This document shows positions 7,423 through 16,554 of a stretch of 64,000 bases of DNA, one piece after another (the first letter of the stretch is position 1; each line of letters starts with the position of its first letter). A program made the position numbers and the translations under genes. The notes below the pieces were generated by a model. That model was given only the letters and a program-made list of their open reading frames with translations. It was not told the DNA's origin and did not search any database. The DNA is from VRUE01 sp963712595. Its GTDB lineage: Bacteria > Actinomycetota > Thermoleophilia > Solirubrobacterales > 70-9. The DNA lies in the NCBI GenBank assembly GCA_963712595.1, contig CAVQIM010000003.1, positions 186,001-250,000 on the forward strand. The letters run 5' to 3'.

Positions 7423-7650
7423 ATGATCACGGTGACACAGATGAACCAGGAGAGGGACGATCTGACCGCGGCGCTCGACGCCCAGCGGGAGGAATTCCAC
7501 CGCGAGCTCGGTCGCAGGGCCTACCGGATAGGCGAACTCGAAGAAGAGCTGCTGCGGGTGGGCGAAACGTATGAGACCTCCCTCAGCTGGCGGATCACCA
7601 GGCCGGTCCGCTCGGTCAAGAAGCTTCTCGCGCGACTTCGGCGGAGCTGA
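7423..7650 (+). CDS. Small coiled-coil protein next to glycosyltransferase
   Basis: 75 residues from the ATG at 7423; a start at 7396 or 7441 is possible. Residues 5-50 are charged and heptad-like (MNQERDDLTAALDAQREEFHREL, continuing to EELLRVGE) and would form a coiled coil. The end, SLSWRITRPVRSVKKLLARLRRS, matches a linker often found inside or before bacterial cell-surface glycosyltransferases. The next gene starts 5 bases later and lacks such a domain, so this looks like a split-off subunit of that enzyme. Its role could be oligomerisation or membrane docking. Confidence 0.65.
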   Translation: MITVTQMNQERDDLTAALDAQREEFHRELGRRAYRIGELEEELLRVGETYETSLSWRITRPVRSVKKLLARLRRS

Positions 7651-7654
7651 TCCC

Positions 7655-9472
7655 ATGCCCAAACGGACTCGCCAATCTCGCCTGCGCGGCGGCCGGCTTC
7701 CCTTCGCCGACGCCTGGACCCTGAAGTCGATCCTGCCGGCGAGGCTGCTCGCGTACCTGCGGCGCCTCAGGGACCTCGGTCGGCGCGCCAGGGGACGGCT
7801 CCACTCGAGCAGCCCCCGCGCGCGTCGCGAGATGGCGAGGCTGGAAGTCGAGGGGCTTGCCGCCCGCCCCCGCATCTCACTGGTGATGCCGACCTACAAG
7901 ACCGAGCTCCGCTACCTGCGCCAGGCCGTCGACTCGGTGCTGGATCAGCACTACCCGGACTGGGAGCTCTGCATCGTCGACGACGGCTCCGAGGACGCCG
8001 GGCTGCGGGCGGCAATCCAGCGCTATGCCGACTCCGACTCCCGCATCTTGTTCAAGCCACTGGCGCAAAACCAGGGCATCTCGGCCGCCTCCAACGAGGG
8101 CCTGGCGGCGTGCAGCGGCGAGTTCGTCGGCATGCTCGACCACGACGACACCCTCACCCCCGACGCCCTGCTCCGCGTCGCCCAGGCCCTGGCCGCCGAC
8201 CCGGAGCTGGACGTCGTCTACTCCGACTCGGACAAGCTGACCCTGCACGGGATCAGGGCCGATCCCTTCCTCAAGCCCGACTGGTCACCCGTCTACGCGC
8301 TGGGCGCGATGTACATCGGGCACCTGCTGGTCGTGCGGCGCTCGGTCGCCGAGGCCGCCGGGGGCTTCGATCCCAGCTACGACAAGATCCAGGACTTCGA
8401 GTTCATGCTGCGGGTCTCCGAGCGCACCGATCGCATCCACCACATCCCGCAGGTGCTCTACCACTGGCGCGCGATCCCCGGCAGCATCGCCGCCGGCACC
8501 GAGCAGAAGTCGGGCGTGGAGGAGCTGCAGGCCAAGGCGGTGAGCGCCCACCTCGAGCGCCAGGGTGTCGACGCCGTCGCCGTGCCCCACCCGAGCATTC
8601 CCCACAGGGCGGTGCTGGCGCCGGGCGCAGGCGCCCCGCCATCGGCCAAGGTGAGCATCGTGATCGCCGCCCGCAGCGGCGACCGCGGCCTCCGCCGCCT
8701 GCTCACCTCGCTCTTCGACCTGACCGCCCACTCCAACTTCGAGGCGATCGTCGTCGGCGACGGCGAGGTGCCGGACGCGAGCGAGAAGCGGATCGTCCGC
8801 GTTCCCGGCGAGGCCGGCGCCTTCCGGCGGGCGCGGGCCAACAACCTCGGGGCCGAGCGCGCCTCGGGCGAGTACCTGCTCTTCCTCGGCGAGGAGGTCG
8901 AGATCGTCGAGGCCGACTGGATCGAGCAGCTGCTGCTCCACGCCAGCCTTCCGGGCGTGGCGGCGGTCGGGCCCCTGCTCGCGCGCCCGGACGGGCGCGT
9001 CGACCAGGCCGGCGTGGCGATCGGCCTGGGCGATCCCGCCAGCCCGATGCTGCCCGGCTTCCCCGCCGACGGCGACGGCTACTACGGGGCCTTGCCCTGC
9101 TCGCGCGAGGTCTCGGCCCTGAGCTGCGACTGCCTCCTGGTCCGAAAATCCGCCTTCGAGGCCGAGGGGGGCTTCAGCGAGCTCTACAGCTCCGAGTACG
9201 AGGACTTCGACCTCTGCCGGCGCCTGGCCCAGCGTGGCCTCAAGGCCGTCTACGCGGCCCGACCGCGCCTGGTCAACCACCGCACCCCCGCCGCCCGGCG
9301 AGCAGAAACCGACATCGTCGACCGCGCTCTCTTCGTCGACTGCTGGTACGACGAGCTGCTGCGCGGTGACCCCTACTTCAACCCCGGCTTCGGCCAGCAG
9401 CTCGCCGACTTCGTGCCGGCCAGCTGGCGGGAGCGCGTCTACCGGGTCGCGGGGCCCCTGGGCCGGCGATGA
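7655..9472 (+). CDS. Two-domain GT2 glycosyltransferase
   Basis: 605 residues. After about 70 mostly basic residues comes a first GT-A domain: RISLVMPTYKTELRYLRQAVDSVL, IVDDGSED, and the metal site GMLDHDDTLTPDAL. A second one follows from about 330: KVSIVIAARSGDRGLRRLLTSLF, FLGEEVEIVEADW, and EYEDFDLCRRLAQRGLKAVY. The second domain lacks a clear DxD and may be inactive or bind the acceptor. It probably extends a surface glycan. It is tied to its neighbours by a 4-bp gap upstream and an ATGA overlap downstream. Confidence 0.88.
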   Translation: MPKRTRQSRLRGGRLPFADAWTLKSILPARLLAYLRRLRDLGRRARGRLHSSSPRARREMARLEVEGLAARPRISLVMPTYKTELRYLRQAVDSVLDQHYPDWELCIVDDGSEDAGLRAAIQRYADSDSRILFKPLAQNQGISAASNEGLAACSGEFVGMLDHDDTLTPDALLRVAQALAADPELDVVYSDSDKLTLHGIRADPFLKPDWSPVYALGAMYIGHLLVVRRSVAEAAGGFDPSYDKIQDFEFMLRVSERTDRIHHIPQVLYHWRAIPGSIAAGTEQKSGVEELQAKAVSAHLERQGVDAVAVPHPSIPHRAVLAPGAGAPPSAKVSIVIAARSGDRGLRRLLTSLFDLTAHSNFEAIVVGDGEVPDASEKRIVRVPGEAGAFRRARANNLGAERASGEYLLFLGEEVEIVEADWIEQLLLHASLPGVAAVGPLLARPDGRVDQAGVAIGLGDPASPMLPGFPADGDGYYGALPCSREVSALSCDCLLVRKSAFEAEGGFSELYSSEYEDFDLCRRLAQRGLKAVYAARPRLVNHRTPAARRAETDIVDRALFVDCWYDELLRGDPYFNPGFGQQLADFVPASWRERVYRVAGPLGRR

Positions 9473-10650
9473 GGGTCCTCTTCGTCTACTTCGGGCCGTT
9501 CGACGTGAACAGCGCGATCCAGGCGTTCCACTTCGGCAACGAGCTGGACGACCTCGGCTGGGAGGTGATCCTCGCTGGCCGCGGTGACCCCGCGCGGATC
9601 AGCGCCGTCGGCGAGCCGAAATTCGAGTGCGTCTCGCACGACGACCTCGACCGCCGCCTGCGCGAGATACCGAGGGGCGACGGCAAGACCATCGTCGTCG
9701 CCTGGACGCCGCGCGAGCGGGTGCGCCGGATCACGATGGACGCGGTGGCCCGGCTCGGCGCTCCCTACACGATCCACCTCGAGGACAACGAGGAGTACCT
9801 GCTGGAGTCGGCGACCGGGCGGACCCTCTCCGAATTGGAGCGGCTACCGCTGCGCCAGCAGGACCGGCTCACGCCGCCGGACCTGATTCACCCGACCCAC
9901 CACCGCGAGTTCCTCGCCGGCGCCGCCGGCATCACCGTGATCACCGAGGAGCTGAACGAGTTCAACGCCGTCGGGCGGCCCCATCGGCTCGCCCGCCCGG
10001 GCATCGACCTCGAGCGCTTCCGCCCCGATCTCGCACCCCCCTCCCGCGAGGCGCTCGGGCTGAGCCCCGACGATTTCGTGCTCGTCTACCACGGCACGAT
10101 CCACTACGCGAACCAGCACGAGATGCTGAGCCTCTACCTCGCGGTGAAGCTGCTGCAGCGGCGCGGGAAGCCCGTCCGCCTCCTCCGCCTCGGGCACAGC
10201 GAGTTCGGCGGCGCCGACCCGAGGGCGTTTCGCGCTGTCGCCGATGGCGCGATCGAGCTTGGGCCGGTCCCCTGGCGGGAGATCCCCAACTACCTGGCGC
10301 TTGCCGACGCCTTCGTCCAGCCCGGCCCCCCAGACGACTTCAACCGCTACCGGTTGCCCTCGAAGCTGCCGGAGTTCTTGGCGATGGGAAGGCCGGTTAT
10401 CGTGCCCCACTGCAACATCGGCAATGACCTGACGCACGGAGAGAACGCACTCTTGCTGGAGGAGGGCAACGCAATGGAGATCGTCGCACGCGTGGAGGAG
10501 CTCCTCGCCGACCGAGAGTTGGCAGCTCGGCTCGGCCGCGGCTCCCGCCAGTTCGCCGTCGAGCAGCTGAGCTGGGCGAAAAATGCCGGCGGTCTTGCCG
10601 AGTTCCTGCGCGAGATGGCCACCTCCGGCGCGGTGGGCTCGCCGGCATGA
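9469..10650 (+). CDS. GT4-like glycosyltransferase
   Basis: 393 residues. The sequence begins MRVLFVYFGPFDVNSAIQAFHFGNELDDLGWEV, a GT-B N-terminal Rossmann half. The C-terminal half has VLVYHGTIHYANQHEM and LPSKLPEFLAMGRPVIVPHCNIG, the usual donor-binding region with E as in EX7E-type enzymes. It should transfer a sugar from a nucleotide donor. It overlaps both neighbours by ATGA, so it is in the same transcript. Confidence 0.87.
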   Translation: MRVLFVYFGPFDVNSAIQAFHFGNELDDLGWEVILAGRGDPARISAVGEPKFECVSHDDLDRRLREIPRGDGKTIVVAWTPRERVRRITMDAVARLGAPYTIHLEDNEEYLLESATGRTLSELERLPLRQQDRLTPPDLIHPTHHREFLAGAAGITVITEELNEFNAVGRPHRLARPGIDLERFRPDLAPPSREALGLSPDDFVLVYHGTIHYANQHEMLSLYLAVKLLQRRGKPVRLLRLGHSEFGGADPRAFRAVADGAIELGPVPWREIPNYLALADAFVQPGPPDDFNRYRLPSKLPEFLAMGRPVIVPHCNIGNDLTHGENALLLEEGNAMEIVARVEELLADRELAARLGRGSRQFAVEQLSWAKNAGGLAEFLREMATSGAVGSPA

Positions 10651-11528
10651 GCGCCGCCACGGCGAAGGGACGCCTGCGGGCGACCGCCGCACGGTCGCCG
10701 CTCCTGCGCAAGCTCGCGGGCAAGGCCGCCCTCTACGCGCCCACGCAGGCGGTGCCGGGGGCAAATGCGTCGTCGGTCGCCGTCGGCGACTCCTCGCTCT
10801 GGCAGATCGCCGAGCGCTACGCGGGCTCCTTCGAGCTCCCCCCGATCTCCCACGGCACCGTGCGCGACTTCGCCGACAGCGTCGACCAGATGCCCGGCCT
10901 CGCCGGAGCGAGCTTCGACATGAAGGACCTGCAGCGCTGCTGGACGGTGAAGGCCATCCTCGGCAACGTCGAGCGCGGCTCCCGCATCGTCGAGATCGGC
11001 GCCGGCGAGCCGCTCGTCGCCGGCATCCTCTCCCGCCTCGGCTACGAGGCGATCGTCGTCGACCCCTATGACGGCAGCGGCAACGGGCCGAAGGAGTTCA
11101 AACGGTTCGTGTCCGCCTACCCCGACCTGCGCTTCATCCGCGAGCAGTTCCCCCCCAGCGAGGATCTCGGCGAGGGAATCGCCGCCGTCTACTCGATCTC
11201 GGTGCTCGAGCACGTGCCGCTCGAGCAGATCGACGCCGTGATCGAGAGCTCCAAGCAGCTGCTCGCCGGCTCGGGCGGCTGCTCGATCCACGCCGTCGAC
11301 CACGTACTCGCCGGCTGGGGCGCGGAGGAACACCGCGAGAAGCTCGAGCGGATCGTCACCGCGCTGGGACTTTCGGCCGAGGGCCTGGCCACGGAGATCG
11401 GCTCGATGGAAGCCGACCCGGAGACCTACTTCGTCTCCGCCGAGGCCCACAACCGCTGGCGCGGCGACCTCCCCTACGACCAGTACACGATGCGCCGCAT
11501 CGGCTCGGTCAACCTCTTCGCGCGGTAG
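10647..11528 (+). CDS. SAM-dependent methyltransferase-like protein
   Basis: 293 residues. SRIVEIGAGEPLVAGILSRLGYEAIVVDPYDGSG is the SAM-binding motif I/II pair and AAVYSISVLEHVPLEQIDAVI corresponds to motif IV and the following helix. The first 110 residues carry no motif that I recognise. It is the last gene of the operon starting at 7423. It may cap or modify a glycan end, as methyltransferases do in ABC-exported O-antigens; the ABC exporter genes follow on the other strand (inference). Confidence 0.75.
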   Translation: MSAATAKGRLRATAARSPLLRKLAGKAALYAPTQAVPGANASSVAVGDSSLWQIAERYAGSFELPPISHGTVRDFADSVDQMPGLAGASFDMKDLQRCWTVKAILGNVERGSRIVEIGAGEPLVAGILSRLGYEAIVVDPYDGSGNGPKEFKRFVSAYPDLRFIREQFPPSEDLGEGIAAVYSISVLEHVPLEQIDAVIESSKQLLAGSGGCSIHAVDHVLAGWGAEEHREKLERIVTALGLSAEGLATEIGSMEADPETYFVSAEAHNRWRGDLPYDQYTMRRIGSVNLFAR

Positions 11529-11538
11529 CCGCCCAGCC

Positions 11539-12393
11539 TCAGAGCTGCTCGGCGATCCGCGGCGCCTCGCGCTTGAAGACCCAGACGCCGAGGATGCAGA
11601 CCGTGACGAAGATCGCCGCGGCAGGAAGCATGTGGACGATGCCCCCTGCGGCGGTGATCGCACCCGGCGCCGTGGGGTCGACCATCCACACCCGCGCCTG
11701 CTCGAGGATCGGCGTCAGCGGGTTGATCAGCAGGACCGTGTGCAGCGTGTGGGGAATCTGTTCCGCATCGATCGTGTAGAGGACCGGGCTGCCGTAGAAG
11801 AGCGCGGTGGAGAAGACGGTCCAGATGATCGCGACGTCGCGGAAGCGCACGTTCAACGCCGAGAGCAGCATCGCCAGCGTCGTGGTCAGGAGGACCAATG
11901 GCAGGAGGGCTACCGGAAAGAGCAGCCAGCTCCACATCGGACCGACGCCGAAGGCGAGCAGGAAGATGACGACGACGATCATGTTGAGGCCGAGCGTGAA
12001 CAGGGTCGTCAGCACCACCGCCAGCGGGATCACCAGTCGCGGGAACTGGGTCTTGCGGACGATCGACTCCTGGGCGAGCACCGAGGTCACGCCGCCGCCC
12101 GTCCCTTCCTGAAAGAAGCTGAAGATGACGATGTTGAACAGCAGCAGCACTTCGTAGTGAGGCACTCCGCTGCCGACGCGGAAGATCTTGGTGAAGACGA
12201 CCAGGAGGACCCCGAAGAGCAGCAGCGGCCGCATCAGCGACCAGACGTAGCCGAGCACGGTGCCGAAGAAGGTCTTCTTGAATTCGGTGACCGAGATCAG
12301 CCAGAGCAGCTCGAAGAAGCGGTGGCGGCCGCCGCCGAGCGCCGAGGGGCCGTGGACCTCCCGCAGCTCGGCCGCCGCCGGCTCGGCGCTCAC
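11539..12393 (-). CDS. ABC-2 permease of polysaccharide exporter (Wzm/TagG-like)
   Basis: 284 residues from the GTG at 12393, whose GTGA overlaps the stop of the ATPase gene. After a cytoplasmic N-terminus, LLWLISVTEFKKTFFGTVLGYVWSLMRPLLLFGVLLVVF starts six predicted membrane segments typical of ABC2_membrane proteins; the RFRDVAIIWTVFSTALFYGSPVLY region is the re-entrant part conserved in O-antigen and teichoic acid exporters. With the ATPase it should flip lipid-linked polysaccharide across the membrane. Confidence 0.93.
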   Translation of the reverse strand: MSAEPAAAELREVHGPSALGGGRHRFFELLWLISVTEFKKTFFGTVLGYVWSLMRPLLLFGVLLVVFTKIFRVGSGVPHYEVLLLFNIVIFSFFQEGTGGGVTSVLAQESIVRKTQFPRLVIPLAVVLTTLFTLGLNMIVVVIFLLAFGVGPMWSWLLFPVALLPLVLLTTTLAMLLSALNVRFRDVAIIWTVFSTALFYGSPVLYTIDAEQIPHTLHTVLLINPLTPILEQARVWMVDPTAPGAITAAGGIVHMLPAAAIFVTVCILGVWVFKREAPRIAEQL

Positions 12394-13616
12394 GATCCCT
12401 CCAGGGTGGCGACGGCGTCGTGCTGGAGCGAGACGATCCCCGTGGCGCCCTCGCCGAAGACGACGAAGTCGAGGATGTGCGGCGAGTGCAGGACGAGGTT
12501 GGCGTAGTTGTGGTTGCGGTGGATCCAGCACTTGACCACGTAGCGCCCCGGCGTCAGGCGGTTCTCGATCGTCCCCGCCACCCGCACCCGCTGACCGGGG
12601 CCGAGCCGGTCGGGCACGTCGCCGGAGAGGCCGAGGCCGAAGCCGCTGACCTCGACCCCGTCGGCGTTGGTGAACATGAAGCCAAAGCTCGGCCCCTCCA
12701 CCTCGCGATGGGCTTCGAGCACGGCGCCGAAGCGCATCTCGCTGCCGGCCTCCACCGTCGTCACGCGGGTGCCGTCGCCCTTCTCGATCCAGGCGTCGAC
12801 GAGGGTGATATCGGCGCGGCCCCCGGAGCCGTCATCGACCCCGTCCCCGGTTGGCGCCTGCTCGAAGTTGAGCCGCAGGTAGTTCCGCGCAACCTCACCG
12901 GGATCGCCGGTCGCGACCACGGCGCCGTCGTGCAGCAGCATCGCCCGGTGGCAGTACTGCTCGACCGAGGCCATGTCGTGGGTGACGAAGACGACGGTTC
13001 GATCGGAGTCGCGAATCTCGTGGAAGACGTCGGAGCACTTCTGCTGGAAGGACGCGTCGCCCACGGCGAGCACCTCGTCGATCAGGAGGATCTCGGCGTC
13101 GGACTGGATCATCATCGAGAAGGCGAGCCGAACCAGCATCCCGGAGGAGTAGTTCTTCAGCTTCATGTCGACGAATTCCTCCAGCTCGGCGAACTGGAGC
13201 ACGGCGCCGAGACGGCTCCTCGCGTCTTTCCGCGAGAGCCCCATCATCACGCCGTTCAGCTCGACGTTCTCGCGCGCGGTCAGCTCCTCGTTGAAGCCGA
13301 CCCCAAGCTCGATGAAGGGAGCCAGGCTGCCGGCCATCCTCACCCGGCCGGCGTCGGCCTTGTAGATGCTGGCGAGGATCTTCAGCAGCGTGCTCTTACC
13401 CGAGCCGTTGCGGCCGACGATGCCGAAGAACTCGCCGCGATGGATCTCGAAGGAGACGTCGCGCAGCGCCCGCAGGGTGCGGAAGTCCTGCCGCGAGAAG
13501 GCGGTGATCCGCTCCTTCAGCGAATCGACCTTGTGGGTCGGGAGGCGAAAGGCCTTCTCGATTCCACTCGCCTCGATCACGACGGGCTCGGGGGTAGCGG
13601 CGCGGGTCGTCGTCAA
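12390..13616 (-). CDS. ABC ATPase of polysaccharide exporter (Wzt-like)
   Basis: 408 residues from the TTG at 13616; a GTG at 13580 is the alternative, and longer starts would run deep into the divergent gene. Walker A is GRNGSGKST, the signature is NYSSGMLVRLAF, and Walker B is ILLIDEVLAVGD with the H-loop in VFVTHDM. The last 150 residues (SFGFMFTNADGVEVSGF and onward) match the Wzt C-terminal carbohydrate-binding domain, which in O-antigen systems recognises the glycan to be exported. It is coupled to the permease by a GTGA overlap. Confidence 0.92.
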   Translation of the reverse strand: MTTTRAATPEPVVIEASGIEKAFRLPTHKVDSLKERITAFSRQDFRTLRALRDVSFEIHRGEFFGIVGRNGSGKSTLLKILASIYKADAGRVRMAGSLAPFIELGVGFNEELTARENVELNGVMMGLSRKDARSRLGAVLQFAELEEFVDMKLKNYSSGMLVRLAFSMMIQSDAEILLIDEVLAVGDASFQQKCSDVFHEIRDSDRTVVFVTHDMASVEQYCHRAMLLHDGAVVATGDPGEVARNYLRLNFEQAPTGDGVDDGSGGRADITLVDAWIEKGDGTRVTTVEAGSEMRFGAVLEAHREVEGPSFGFMFTNADGVEVSGFGLGLSGDVPDRLGPGQRVRVAGTIENRLTPGRYVVKCWIHRNHNYANLVLHSPHILDFVVFGEGATGIVSLQHDAVATLEGS

Positions 13617-13626
13617 GGGCCGCGGG

Positions 13627-13632
13627 TAGATT
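13627..13632 (+). promoter_or_regulatory. Leaderless -10 element
   Basis: TAGATT is followed by six bases (ACCGGC) and the GTG at 13639. The same hexamer and spacing recur upstream of the GlxA-type gene near 27.2 kb. It lies in the 22-base gap between two divergent genes. Confidence 0.5.
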
Positions 13633-13638
13633 ACCGGC

Positions 13639-15420
13639 GTGGCCACCGGCGCAGAAGGTCTCGCGGCGAGCCGCAGGCAGGACGGAGCCCCGAGTGGCGG
13701 CCGTGGCTGGAGCACCCCCACGGCGCTGTTGGGCGCCGCGATGCTGGCCGCAGGCACGCTCTGGGTGGTGCTGGGGTCGAGGCTGACCTTCATCCTCGAC
13801 GACTGGGTCGTCATCCTCTACCGGCGCGGGTCGGGCGCCGACGCCTTCCTGCAGCCGGACAACGAGCACCTGATCGCCGGGCCGATCGCCATCTGGAAGC
13901 TGCTGCTGAACACGGTCGGAATGGGCTCGGCGGTGCCCTTCCGGATCGTCTCGACCGCGATGCTTCTGCTCGGAGCCTGGTTCCTCTACACCTGGACCAG
14001 GCGCCGTCTGGGGGACTGGCCGGCGCTGGTCGCGACGATCCCGGTCCTCTTCCTCGGCGCCGCCTTCGAAGACTTCCTCTGGTTCTCATCGATCACCTTC
14101 CTCGGCGCGATGGCCTGCGGGCTGGGAATGCTCGTCGCGCTCGATCGCCGCGATCCGCTCGGCGACCGCCTCGCCTGCGCCTGGCTGGCCGTCTCGATGC
14201 TCTTCTCCAGCCTCTGGTTCGCCTTTGCCGCGGGGGCGATCGTCGACGTCGTCCTGCGGCGCGCGGACCGGGACTGGAAGCGGCGGGCCTACGTGGTGCT
14301 GGTTCCCCTCATCCTCTACGGGATCTGGTGGCTGGGCTGGGGCCACGAGGAAGGGAGCTCCGTTACCTGGCACAACATCGGCGCGACCCCCATCTTCGTG
14401 CTCGACTCGATCGCCGCCGCGCTGAGCGCGCTGCTGGGGCTGACCGAACCGGCCGAACAGCTGACCGAACCATCGGGCCTGCAGTGGGGACAGCCGCTCG
14501 CCGTGGCGGCGCTGGCCCTGGGGGCCTGGCGCCTCTACAAGATGGAGCGCATCCCGCGCTCGCTCTGGGTCGTCCTCGCGGTCGGCTTCGCCTTCTGGGT
14601 CCTCAGCGGGTTCGCGGTCAAGCCGGGCCGGGTTGCCTGGGCAAGCCGCTACCAGTACCCCGGCGCGGTCTTCGTGCTGCTGATCGCGGCCGAGCTGCTG
14701 CGCGGCATCGAGCTGCGGCGGCGCTGGCTCGGGGTGGGCGCGGCGCTCGTCGTCGCGGTCTCGGTGCTGGGCAACGGACAGGCCCTCGACGACGCCTACA
14801 AAGTCGAAAAGGCGAGGGCTGAGCTGGTCCGCGCCGACCTCGCGGCCGTGGAGATCGCGCGGGACACGGCCGAACCCGGCTTCTTCATCGACCAGGAAAA
14901 CGGCGATACCGACTACGTCCACGTCGACGCCGGCTCCTACCTCAGCGCCCGCGACGCCTACGGCTCGCCCGCCTACGACGCCTCCGAGCTCGAGAGCAGC
15001 TCCGACGCAGCGCGCTTCGCCGCCGACAAGGTGCTGGTCGCCGCGCTGCGCTTCGGGCTCTCGCCGGCGGATGCGGCGGACTTCCCGGTGGCGGATGCGC
15101 TGCCGGCGGAAGCCGACGCGGAGGGGCTCGTCCCGATCCCGGCGGGCGCCTGCGTCAGCGTTCCGGGCGGAGCGGAAGCTCCCCTGCTCTCCCTGCCTCC
15201 GGCGGGCGCCGCGATCGTGGCGGGAACCGAACCGGTGACCGACATCAGGATGAGGCGCTTCACCACCGGGCACTTCTCGGTCGACTTCCTCGAAGGCGCA
15301 GAACCGGGACAGGCGGTGGCGGTGGCCACTCCGCCGGACCGCTCAGCCGAGCCCTGGAAGATGCAGCTGGAAGGCGGCGCCGCGACCGTCTGCGGACTCA
15401 GCCCCGCAACAGAAGGCTGA
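13639..15420 (+). CDS. Polytopic membrane protein, GT-C-like, paralogue 1
   Basis: 593 residues. The first 400 contain about 9-10 hydrophobic segments. The first outer loop has FILDDWVVILYRRG and then LQPDNEHLIAGPIAIWKLL. Acidic residues in the first outer loop are the catalytic hallmark of GT-C lipid-sugar-dependent glycosyltransferases; the assignment is structural inference, not a family match I can prove. The last 190 residues are soluble and probably extracytoplasmic. It is closely related to 20379-22085 and more distantly to 22087-23793. Confidence 0.7.
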   Translation: MATGAEGLAASRRQDGAPSGGRGWSTPTALLGAAMLAAGTLWVVLGSRLTFILDDWVVILYRRGSGADAFLQPDNEHLIAGPIAIWKLLLNTVGMGSAVPFRIVSTAMLLLGAWFLYTWTRRRLGDWPALVATIPVLFLGAAFEDFLWFSSITFLGAMACGLGMLVALDRRDPLGDRLACAWLAVSMLFSSLWFAFAAGAIVDVVLRRADRDWKRRAYVVLVPLILYGIWWLGWGHEEGSSVTWHNIGATPIFVLDSIAAALSALLGLTEPAEQLTEPSGLQWGQPLAVAALALGAWRLYKMERIPRSLWVVLAVGFAFWVLSGFAVKPGRVAWASRYQYPGAVFVLLIAAELLRGIELRRRWLGVGAALVVAVSVLGNGQALDDAYKVEKARAELVRADLAAVEIARDTAEPGFFIDQENGDTDYVHVDAGSYLSARDAYGSPAYDASELESSSDAARFAADKVLVAALRFGLSPADAADFPVADALPAEADAEGLVPIPAGACVSVPGGAEAPLLSLPPAGAAIVAGTEPVTDIRMRRFTTGHFSVDFLEGAEPGQAVAVATPPDRSAEPWKMQLEGGAATVCGLSPATEG

Positions 15421-16491
15421 TCAGGCCTTCGCCATCCAGCGCTCGACGTTCTGCTCGAACATCTCCTGCAGGATGTCGTCGATCCCGTAGCGCGGCTGCC
15501 AATCGGGGTAGTCCTCGGCAAACGCGGCAACGTCGGAGACCCACCAGCGGTGGTCGCCGATCCGCGCCTCGTCACTCAGCTCCCACTGCAGCTCGCGGCC
15601 GCTGATCCGCTCGCAGATCTCGATCGCCTCGAGCATCGAGCAGTTGCTGCGGCGGCCTCCGCCCATGTTGTAGACGGCAGCGGCCCGCGGGGCGCGCTGG
15701 AAGGACTCGAAGCAGGAGACGAGGTCGGCGCTGTGGATGTTGTCGCGCACCTGCTTGCCGCCGTAGCCGAAGACTGTGTAGGGCGTGCCGGTGACGGTGC
15801 ACTTCATCAGGTAGGCGAGGAAGCCGTGGAGCTGGGCGCCGGCGTGCTGCGGCCCGGTCAGGCAACCGCCGCGGAAGCAGACGGTGGGCATGTCGAAGTA
15901 GCGGCCGTACTCCTGGACCAGGAGGTCGGCGGCAGCCTTGGAGACGCCGAAGAGCGAGTGGGTGCAGTGGTCGATCGACATCGAGGTGGGGATGCCGTCG
16001 TAGTACTCGTGCGACTCGGGCAGCTCCAGGCGCTTCTCGTGCTCCTCGAGCGGAAGGAAGTTCGGCGTGTCGCCGTAGACCTTGTTGGTCGAGCAGAAGA
16101 CGAAGGGGGCGTCGGCGGCGTGGGACCGGGTCGCCTCGAGCAGGTTCAGGGTGCCGAGTGCGTTGACGCCGAAGTCGGTCTGGGGCTCACGCGCGGCCCA
16201 GTCGTGCGAGGGCTGCGCCGCGGTGTGGATCACGACCTCGATCTTTCCCGCCAGATCGGCGAAGGCGCGGTCGACCCCGTCGGCGTCGCGGATGTCGACG
16301 TCGAGCGAGCGGAACTCCGGGTGGTTCTCGCGCAGTTCGTCGGTGACGTGCGCGGTCGAGGCCTCCTCGCCGAAGAAGCGCGCGCGCATGTCGTTCTCGA
16401 GCCCGACGACGTCCCATCCGGCCTCGACGAAACGGCGGACCGACTCGGAGCCGATCAGGCCCCCCGAGCCGGTGACGATTGCGGTCGGCAT
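15421..16491 (-). CDS. NAD-dependent sugar epimerase (CDP-paratose 2-epimerase-like)
   Basis: 356 residues. IVTGSGGLIGSESVRRF is the NAD-binding motif; FVFCSTNKVYGDTPNFLPL and HSLFGVSKAAADLLVQEYGRYF hold the catalytic S/T, Tyr and Lys of extended SDRs. The CFRGGCLTGPQHAGAQLHGFLAYL and FGYGGKQVRDNIHSADL stretches resemble CDP-tyvelose/paratose 2-epimerases (RfbE). It should invert a nucleotide sugar. It is convergent with the preceding membrane protein gene, with no gap between the stops. Confidence 0.88.
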   Translation of the reverse strand: MPTAIVTGSGGLIGSESVRRFVEAGWDVVGLENDMRARFFGEEASTAHVTDELRENHPEFRSLDVDIRDADGVDRAFADLAGKIEVVIHTAAQPSHDWAAREPQTDFGVNALGTLNLLEATRSHAADAPFVFCSTNKVYGDTPNFLPLEEHEKRLELPESHEYYDGIPTSMSIDHCTHSLFGVSKAAADLLVQEYGRYFDMPTVCFRGGCLTGPQHAGAQLHGFLAYLMKCTVTGTPYTVFGYGGKQVRDNIHSADLVSCFESFQRAPRAAAVYNMGGGRRSNCSMLEAIEICERISGRELQWELSDEARIGDHRWWVSDVAAFAEDYPDWQPRYGIDDILQEMFEQNVERWMAKA

Positions 16492-16554
16492 GGGGAACTG
16501 AGTATCAGATCGGCCCCGCGCCCAGCCGGCAGAGCCTCAATAGAGTGCGGGCGC

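Noticed and set aside
12420..14822. Very long open frame on the plus strand opposite the ABC ATPase
   Set aside because: It is a shadow caused by high GC; the protein is arginine/alanine/glutamate-like noise, while the minus-strand frame has Walker motifs and a Wzt domain.
15550..16554. Plus-strand open frame joined in phase to the epimerase at 16555
   Set aside because: The part before 16555 is antisense to the other epimerase; Rossmann homology begins only at MRVLITGG.
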